Shown piece after piece: positions 1 through 9,600 of a DNA stretch of 64,000 nucleotides (position 1 is its first letter; each line of letters opens with the position of its first letter). A program made the position numbers and the translations under genes. Source of the stretch: Lophius americanus (lineage: Eukaryota > Chordata > Actinopteri > Lophiiformes > Lophiidae); contig JBBDHG010000030.1 in the NCBI GenBank assembly GCA_037951165.1, positions 765,001 to 829,000 on the forward strand. Direction: 5' to 3'. Below the pieces are notes generated by a model. The model saw only the letters and a program-made list of their open reading frames with translations, made no database searches and was not told the origin of the DNA.

Positions 1-491
1 TAGGTGGTGGGGTGTTTGCACTGTTCCTTGTAAGTAAGACAAATCCATGTATTCAGTTGTTGGGTCTATGGGAAGTATTTCTACTGCGCTGTTATCGGAA
101 TCATGATCTATGAAAAGTTGACCGAAACTGATGTTCTCTAGTTCCAACTGTTTCATAACATCCTTCATTAGATTTAAATGTGTTCCGTACATGACATGAC
201 TTTTTGTATTGCTCTTCATACAGTCCTGTGTTTTATTGTTATAACGTTTTTCTTTTTAATTCGAATTATAGATTAATGTTATTACATATTAATAGTGTAA
301 TAGTAATTTGAGACAGTTTCTTTTAGTGGCACTCCAATTTTTTTGATACTTGATTTTTCGTTAATAGAAGAACAATATAAAAAATAACTATATTTTTATT
401 GTTTATTGTAAGATATTCAATTTGGACGTATATTTCTCAGTTTTCTGGTATGTTGCAAACCTTTTAACAACAACTCCTTTCTCATTTGCAG
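1..491 (+). other. ATP9B intron (partial, 3' end)
   Basis: Intronic sequence ending in a T-rich tract and a tttgcag acceptor at 491. It is AT-rich and I see no gene, RNA or recognisable repeat in it. Confidence 0.8.
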
Positions 492-662
492 AACCGCTAC
501 AACCAGGCAAAGCTAAGCATCCATGACCGAGCCCTGAAAGTGGCAGCGGTGGTGGAGAGCTTAGAGAGAGAGATGGAGCTTTTGTGTCTGACAGGCGTGG
601 AAGACCAACTCCAAGCAGATGTCAGACCCACGCTGGAGCTCCTCAGGAACGCTGGCATCAAG
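492..662 (+). CDS. atp9b: ATP9B exon A (P/N domain boundary)
   Basis: 57 codons beginning NRYNQAKL and ending RNAGIK. The acceptor is cag at 489-491 and the donor gttagc at 663. It contains the P4-ATPase stretch [11 protein letters not shown] and is phase 0 at both ends. An upstream TTG in the same frame lies in the intron and is not a start. Confidence 0.95.
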
Positions 663-3600
663 GTTAGCAAGGAATAAAACCACCAGGAGTAATCTGTCAT
701 TAAACACAAAAAATATAATTTGTTTTATTCTCATCGGATTTCTATTGATGAGAACATGCTCTTATATATTACTTTAACACCATGAAACAAAAACAATCAG
801 TGAATTTGCTCAAAAGCTTTGATAACTACTGTATCACACTTTATAGAAATGCCAGAAAGTTCATGTTATTCTACACAGTTTTAATGGGACAGGACCAGGA
901 TTATTCTCCATTTCGCATAGTTGGGTTGCTAGCGGACCCAAAATTAGGCTCTAAAATACATACAATTAATACGCATTTTACATTTGGATCAAATCTCAAA
1001 GTTTAGCACTTGAGATTTGGTCGAAATTCTAAGTGCGTTATAAATAAAAAGTATTATTATTATTATTAAAATGTGCCCAAAATGGGATTATGACCCCAGA
1101 GAGGGATTTTAGGTGCAAAAAACCATGAGTGTGTCCATTAATGCACAAATTACAAACTTTAGCTGAGACATTAACCAAGGGTTATTTAAAAATCCAGCAT
1201 TGTGCACGTATAAAAAAAAAAAAGCCCAATACAACGTGTTTTTCCTGCCTGTCAAGAAGAACACTTTGTAATTTCCTATTGTAAATGAATAGTAAAGATG
1301 CATCCATAGAACCATGGATTAAAGTAAGTTCACTCTGATTTTCTGTTTCTGAATGTCAAATCTTTGCTCAGATCTGGATGTTGACGGGGGACAAGCTTGA
1401 AACGGCCACATGCATCGCCAAAAGTTCCCATTTAGTCTCCAGAAACCAAGATATCCACGTCTTCAGACCGGTATGCTGACTTTTAATGGGACCTTGACGC
1501 CGGGGTTTTAACTTGATCACTATGCGGTTTGTGCAGTGGAGATGACATAAAGTGTCACTGTCCTCACAGATAATTGTATTGTGTGGCTCTTGAGCAGGTT
1601 TCAAATCGAGGAGAGGCCCATCTGGAGCTGAACGCCTTCAGAAGGAAGCATGACTGTGCTCTGGTCATCTCTGGAGACTCCTTAGAGGTACTGCAACACA
1701 GAGTCAGACAGTGACATTTTCCTGCTCAGCAGATGATGCTCAGGATGCAAACAATCAAAGAGTAAACAGTACGTCTGGAGGATTTGGAGAGGTGGATAAA
1801 TCACCAAAACATATTGGACATTTTTATGAGGCACAGCTATAGGAGCTTGTTTGTAACCGCTAAGCAGGAAGGGACACAGATCTGCGTTTAACTGATGATC
1901 TACAGGCTGTGGAAGGGGTCCCAGTTTACATCTGGTTGTTTTAGTGGTCCCTAAACTGTGTTCTGTGTCTGAATCTGTGTTGCAGGTGTGTTTGCGGTAT
2001 TACGAGCATGAGTTTGTGGAGCTGGCCTGTCAGTGTCCAGCAGTCGTCTGCTGTCGCTGCTCCCCGACTCAGAAGGCTCAGATCGTCACCCTCCTCCAGC
2101 AACACACGGCCAACAGGACCTGCGCCATAGGCAAGTGTTGACACAGAACTCGCAGCAGCATCGCAAGCCTGATGGTTGTTGGCACCAGTCCAGAGACCGC
2201 CTCTGCTCAGTCACTGAGAGAGGAACAAAATATGACCCAATGCATTTTCATTCAAATATGTTGTGTAATAAGGATATATTAGACCGATTATTTCAATAAC
2301 CAACCGAGCTGCACTTTATTTATAAATTTTTCACAAACGCCAGAAAAACATACCCTGATCAGCCATGAGATTGTATTCACCGACAAGTGAATTACACTAA
2401 TTATCTCCTTACAGTGGCACCCATGAGTGGGTGGGCTATGTTAGGATACAGGTGAACATTTTGTCCTGAAGTTGATGTTGGAAAAATGGACAAATATTAA
2501 GATCTGTGAGGCCATGCCAAGATGCATTACGGGATGAAGACGAGCCGAAGGAAGCAGTGTAATGCTTTGTACCATGTTTCTGCTGGGATACCTTGGGTCC
2601 TACCAATCGTATGGATGTTCCTTTGACATGTAGCACCCACCTTAACATTCCTGCTAAACACTAAATTCATAGAAACAGTATTCCCTGATGGCAGTGGCCC
2701 ATTCCAGCAGGATGAAGCCTCGTGACGGAGAACAGAGATGCTTCAGGAATGGTTTGAGGATCACAACAGCCATTTCAAGGTTTCGTCTTGGCCTTGAGAT
2801 TTTCCAGATCTCAATCCAATCCAGTTTTTATGTTCTGGACCAACAAGTCTGATCCATGGAGGCTCTACCGCAGAACTTCCAGGACTGAAAGGACCTTCTG
2901 CTAAAGTCTTGGAACCGGATACAACAGGTCACCTTCAGGGGTCTAGAGTCCATGTCTCAATGGGTTTAGACAATATTGGGCGGGTGGTTGTAATATTAAG
3001 GCTGAGCAGTGTATATGTTACTTTGATTATCCATAAGATGGCAGTCAAAGCACAGGAATAGGCAGCTTGCAGAGCGTGCAGCTTGTCTGACCTCAGGCGC
3101 GCCTTATAGAAGGACGTAGATCTTTTCTGAAGGCATGTGTGTTTTCCATGTTTTGGCAGGTGATGGAGGAAACGACGTCAGTATGATCCAGGCGGCAGAC
3201 TGTGGTATCGGCATTGAAGGAAAGGTATAAGGCCTCCTTAAAATAAAGGGCATAAACAGCGACTACAGATCTTGGGTTATCCTGTAATTTAATTCTGAGG
3301 CTCTTGATTACACATTTTAAGCTCATCAATTAGTAAAATTAGATTTAATTTTCCACTGAAGGTGAAAAGAATAGTTTGATGCACAGCCAGATGTCTTAAT
3401 AAAACCAACATCACCAGACTCTCTTTGACAGTCAAATCTCTTGGATTGTGTCTGTACTTCAGTTTTGAGATTCGGGTTTGTTTTGAGCGGATTCCTCGCT
3501 ATCGGCGACGGTGCTTTACATCCACTCTTTGTTCTTGTGTGTAAACAGGAAGGGAAGCAGGCGTCTCTGGCGGCAGACTTCTCCATCACTCAGTTCAAGC

Positions 3601-6600
3601 ACATCGGCCGCCTGCTTATGGTCCATGGCAGAAACAGCTACAAGCGCTCTGCGGCGTTGGGCCAGTTTGTCATGCACAGAGGCATGATCATCTCCGCCAT
3701 GCAGGTAAAGCATGAACATCAAAGGATGTTTTCCAATAAATGTTCTGAACTGTGTGTTACTTTGTGATTTAATAATGGTGTAACTGAAAACATCGGCGTC
3801 TAATAAAGACATTTTTGCTGATGTTTTGCTCTTGATGTCTGTTTTCACTTTATGCTTTTTACAGTTTGCTGTGCTGTGAAGCCAAACACAATTTTCCACA
3901 TTTTGACAATAAAGTTCCCAATTAACTAACTTTGTGGCTTTTGTTCTCTCCCTCCAGGCCCTGTTCTCCTCCATTTTCTACTTTGCCTCCGTGCCCTTGT
4001 ACCAGGGCTTCCTCATGGTCGGGTATGTATCTATGGACTCCTCATCGTCGTGAGTTAATCTGTTGAGAGAATAAGTAGTTACTGTTTTAATTTTATAAAC
4101 CAGCTCACAGATTCATCCAGTCACAGCCTCTAAGATAGTTAGTATCATGCATTTATTAACAAAGTGTTACCCTTCTGAAAGTAAGGTTTGTCATAAACTG
4201 AGCTGTCTATGCTTTAAAAAGATAATATATGTTATCTCATATGGCCGCAGCACAGCACCTGAGCCCTTTCGGCAAAATGTCAGGATTCAGAAAAGACGAT
4301 GAAAGTTAAAAACAGACACATTGCTTATCATGTTTTGCCACAGTAGCCGCAGAGCAGATGCATAAATTCATCACATCACCACAAGGTTCTCCAGAAGTGT
4401 CAGAGCCATGCTGAGATCCAAGCACCCTGTGGTCTAAACTTGGAGCACAATTTGTTTTCCAACTGGCGTATAGATAAAGTTTGGTGTTGTGCCAAATAGA
4501 CGGGCCTGTGCTTCTACTTACTGTGTACATTGGCAAAAACATCCTAAATCGTCGCTATTTCTGTTATCTGAACTGTTGCTGGCCTCAACTGCATGCATGG
4601 AAGTCACTGGAAAGGACGTATGGCTGTGATAGGGCACTGAAGGACACGACGTTCGAGGCAGACGTTCTTTTCATACACAGATAAAGCGCTAATGAGGTTA
4701 GGTTGAGGAATAAGCAATAGACAGGATTGTATTCGACTTTCAAGGTTGAATCTGGAATTCAGATGCTTATTAAAGATGAAGATATTTCACCTTCTTCAGG
4801 TCTGAGATGATCTTCAAGCAGTACAATGACCCGGGTGAATGAGAATCTAAACAAACTCTGTGGTTTAGTTTGAATCTGAATTATCTAGTGATTCGGTTTT
4901 CATCCACATCCTCATAAGCCTTTTACTTATCGATACAGGAAGTATGTCCCTCTGTTCACATACCTCCTGCATGTAATTAACATCTCACAGGACGAAGTAC
5001 ACCAGCATATTTTCCGGAATACATTTGATGGGAGGATTTGTCAGTGCAGGAAGAGAATCATGGTTCTTTTTTTTATCAACACTGCATCCTTACTATTATA
5101 AAGGAGAAATGTTCTAGGATAAGACTTTTTCCTAGAATCAAACTGAGTTTTTCAGAGGTCTTCTTCTTCTGGATATGGAGACTGGAAAACCTGGAGGGAA
5201 CTCCAGAGCTGTCTCCTTTAAAATGAGTCAAACGCGTTCATTGTCTCAACACCTATAAAAGAAAAACTCCAACGCCTCTGGCTTCAAGCCTTCATCAGGG
5301 TTTGACTTCACGGCTGCCTCGTTACACTTAGATCTAAGGTTAAAGACACACCCTTCTGATGAACTGAGAGACAGACATTTCTCTTTTGTCAACAAAACCA
5401 AACGTGTTTTGTCCTTGGAGATACAACTCCAATGTAAATGGTTGAGACCGTCTTGGTTTTTGATGCACACAAATTGCTTTATGGGAGCTGTTCTTTATCT
5501 GGCTTCTTTTTCATGGCTAATGTTCTCCAGACAAACAAACTTAGTGTATTTCAAAAGTCACTAAACCATAGTTGGCACAGTCAATGTTAGCGTTATTTTA
5601 ATAACCTTTATTATATCATTTTGCATATCTTATAATAATAATTATAATAATAATAGTAATATTTGCTGCTTTTTTTTTTTTTAAATGTATTAGATTTATT
5701 TTTGATTGTTCACGGCTTATTGTTTATGGTTTTCTGTTTATGATTTTTTTACAGAACCATTCCTGTTTAATAATAATCATGTGGGATATATACTCTGCCT
5801 CCAGGCGGAGATTTGAGATGTTAATTACAAATGTAATTTATATTTACTTTTCTTTCTTCTTTTTTTACTTACAAACCTAGATTTAAGTTTTTTGTAACTC
5901 CAGAATATGTATCAAAATGTTTTCTGATTAGGTTTTGCAACATGAAAATCAAACAATATTAATAAAAGTTTTCTGTATGAAATTGTTCAAGACATGTTAT
6001 TAGAACCGATTCAATGTGATACAGGACAGTTTGTGTAGGTACTGAGATCGTAAAATGGATTGCAAATTAAATTCAGTACCAAAACACAAGCTTGAACAAA
6101 ACACTAAATGAGCTGAAAATAAAAAGATAAAGATACATAAAGAACTTTTGATAGCATTTAAAGAGTTTATCACTCAGCGCTTTCTTCTGACTCAACACGT
6201 ATTTCCCGGACCAAATGGTTAAAGGAGCATTTCCATAAAATAAGGTGGTGTTCCATAAAAAATAATTAAGTAGTTAATCAATCAGCTAATGAAGGTATGA
6301 AATGGTTATGGTATGACAGTAGTCCAGAAACCCGTTCTATAGTTGGTGCAGCAGCCCTAGAGCAAGCAGGTGACAACACCAATATGTCATCAAAGCCAAA
6401 TGAAGGGTTGTTGAGGTTTAACATTTTTCATTGATTAATACAACCCACTTTGAAAACTGTCTCCCTTAAACGACTCGAGTACAGTCTCTGCGTGTGGAGG
6501 CAGAAGAAGCCTGATGACGCTTACATCCCAGTGTCTATGTCGCCCCTCTGTGTGCAGCTACGCCACCATCTACACCATGTTCCCTGTCTTCTCCCTGGTT

Positions 6601-9600
6601 CTGGACCAAGACGTGAAGCCAGAGATGGCCCTTCTCTACCCAGAGCTTTATAAAGACCTCACCAAGGTACTGTGCCCCCCTTTCAAAAAACTCTCTTTGA
6701 TCATATAAGCTCTCTTAATCCACATTATTTGAACTATTCATCGTGTCAAACCGTGTCCGTGTTCACTCATGGATGCTTTTTCTTTTTCAGGGACGTTCTT
6801 TATCCTTTAAGACGTTCCTCATCTGGGTTTTGATCAGTGTGTATCAAGGTAAGGTGCCCGCACTCATTGAACCATCAGTCTCGGCACTATCCTAATGAAT
6901 AAACAGTTAGTTTCTAACGGAACAAACTAGAACGTGACTGCTTTGGTAAAGAAGGAGCACTTTGGTATTTTAGACTGTCAACGGACCTCATCCACTACCA
7001 TGTCATTGTTTCTGCTGTGTCTAATACCGCGGTCCCCGGGCCCCTTCAGACCCTCACACAGACGGTTTCTCAGTATCTAAGGTTTCCTGCCGCCATCTGC
7101 TTTTACATGCAGGCTTTTGTCTGTCCAGTAAATCGATATTTCTGTAATCGCTAAGCCATGCAGCGTTTGAGAAAGATCTATGTTCCTGCTGGAGCGTGAC
7201 TTCCTGACAGCTCCGGGTTTTTTAATTAAATGCCAATAGCAGGTATTTGAAAACAGGAGCACAGAGACCGTATGAGAGGGAAATATTAGCTTCATTTATC
7301 ACAGAGATTGACTGGCAGGAATGTAGTGTATGAAGACAGCGGGAAAAAAGGCCATTATGGGATCAGTTATAGGCTGTTAGGCTCAATTAGTGCTGCGTTA
7401 TGATGAATGAAAGGCTACCAGGACGTAGCAGGCTCCAAAGAGGACAGGACAGAGCGTCTCGACGTCTTACCAGAGTGAGACGTCTCATCGGAGATGTTAC
7501 GGAGTCAGTTCTCCTCTCCTGTCCTCCTTAAATGTCTGCTGTTTGTACTTTTGTCCCCAGACCTGACAGAAAACTCCATTTCCTTGTGTTTAATAAATTC
7601 CAAACTCAAGATGCATAGACGTATTTTCCCTATTTAATTTACTGGTGAGAATGTCCCTCCAGGAGTCAACTGGTAAACCATCAAACTCAGAACTGGTCTC
7701 CGCCTTCTGAAGTTATATAGAATAAAAGCTGTAGAGGTCTGTAATGTCACATAAATGTTCCATCCGGCTTTCTTTCTTTCCTCATTCGGATATGAATCCA
7801 CTTGAGAGATGGTCGTTTTTAAAAAAAATTAGAAACACACATTTTTCCTTTTTTTTATTTACGATTCCACAGAAATGCAACACAGAGTTCAATGGATTCA
7901 CATTTACGTTTAGTGACATAAACCAAACTTGCAAAAATTCACCTTTCGGGACTTGCGTGACAACAATAAAGCTGTATGAGGCTCTTTCCACCGCATTTAT
8001 ACGGTTTGTCATCGGGGTTTCACTTATTGTTGAAATGCTTACATCATGCTCCAATTCTTTTCTTTTTATAGAGAGCATAAACACAGTCATTCAATTGATC
8101 AATCATTTTACACACTGCTCTGTGAATACATTTAGTCACTTTGCAGATAAGTTTGACTTTGATATACCTTCAAATCTAGCATACTTTTGATCCCATTGGG
8201 ATGGGAAATGGGCCTTCAATTGCAATCATAATGGTTTTTGAAATGTCTTCATTTTAACTTGGTGAAATCCTGAATCCACTCAAAAATAAACTATTTGTAT
8301 TTTGCTCTGTAGGTCCACAGAGTCATGTCGCTTTAGTTGAGTATGTACGGCTCATCCTGCGTCCTTCTTATGAACATGTGAAGTTTAGACAATCTCAGCA
8401 CTGATCAGCTTCAGTGACACAGCGTCACACTAATGTCTTTCCCAGCACATCCCTTTATTTACCTCTAAATGCTTCATGAGTCTCCATGTTTGCTTTGACA
8501 GCAAGGTTTGATGCTCTGTTGTTCTTTCTTTTCTTATATAATAAGTTTGAGCCTCATTTGTCAAAAGATTAAACAGTTACAAAGGACTGTACAGAATCCC
8601 GCTGCAAAGCCAGAGTTCAGTTTGTCCATCCATCTAACCCAAAGTTAATAAGTTATTTTTACTTTATTTTCAGCTGATTACACACTAAAAACATAGATCG
8701 GATTATTATATTCCATTCATTCAAAGAAATCCCCCTAAATGCTACACACTGCACAATGTTTGTACAAATATAAATCAACAGAAGAATAAAGTTATTGGTG
8801 AACCAACATGATGGCTCGTTGCTGCTGCGTCCACAGGGAGTGGAGCTGAAGTATTATTTCTTTGGCAGGTTGGTGATTCATGACTACAAGCTTACAAACT
8901 CTCAGAATTGTGTCAGACATTTAGATCTTTTCAAGATACAGTAGAGAAACCAACTAAATAAGCCTGTCTCTCTGTTGAGGACGTTGATGCAGCCCCACCC
9001 TGCAGGCTGAAGCAGATTGCTCCTAAGGTTTTGACAGGCTGCTTTCATCAGTCAGAGGGAAACTGCAGATGTGATGTGGAACTGCTCAGCGATGTCTCAT
9101 GACGTCCTGCAGCAGAAATAGACAAAAAAGTCTTCGTAACTTTCTGGTTGTTGATGTGTTTCCTGTCACGTCAACAGGTGGCATCCTCATGTACGGCGCC
9201 CTACTTCTGTTTGAGTCAGAGTTTGTGCACGTGGTGGCCATCTCCTTCACGGCGCTCATCCTGACTGAACTTCTGATGGTGGCGCTGACCATCCGGACCT
9301 GGCACTGGCTCATGGTGGTGGCAGAGATCTTCAGCCTGGGCTGCTACCTGGCCTCCCTGGCCTTCCTCAACGAATACTTTGGTAGGTTTGTTTCCCCAAT
9401 ACGTCTCCAGTTATTTTTTTAAGATTGCGTCTCTGGAAATATCACAATCTATGATTGATTGATTGATTGGGGAGGCTACCTTCATTTTTTGTGTCAGAGT
9501 TTGATCAAAACAACTACAGACTCTAAAGATCGTGTGTCTTTGACACAGCAGCGCTTGTACCTCTAACCCCTAAATATGCTCACCAAGAAATAAAACTAAA

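Noticed and set aside
3516..3974. 152-codon minus-strand frame
   Set aside because: Antisense shadow of conserved ATP9B exon F and its intron.
5625..5690. AT-rich tract as a matrix-attachment or origin-like site
   Set aside because: Ordinary AT-rich intron sequence; no supporting motif set.
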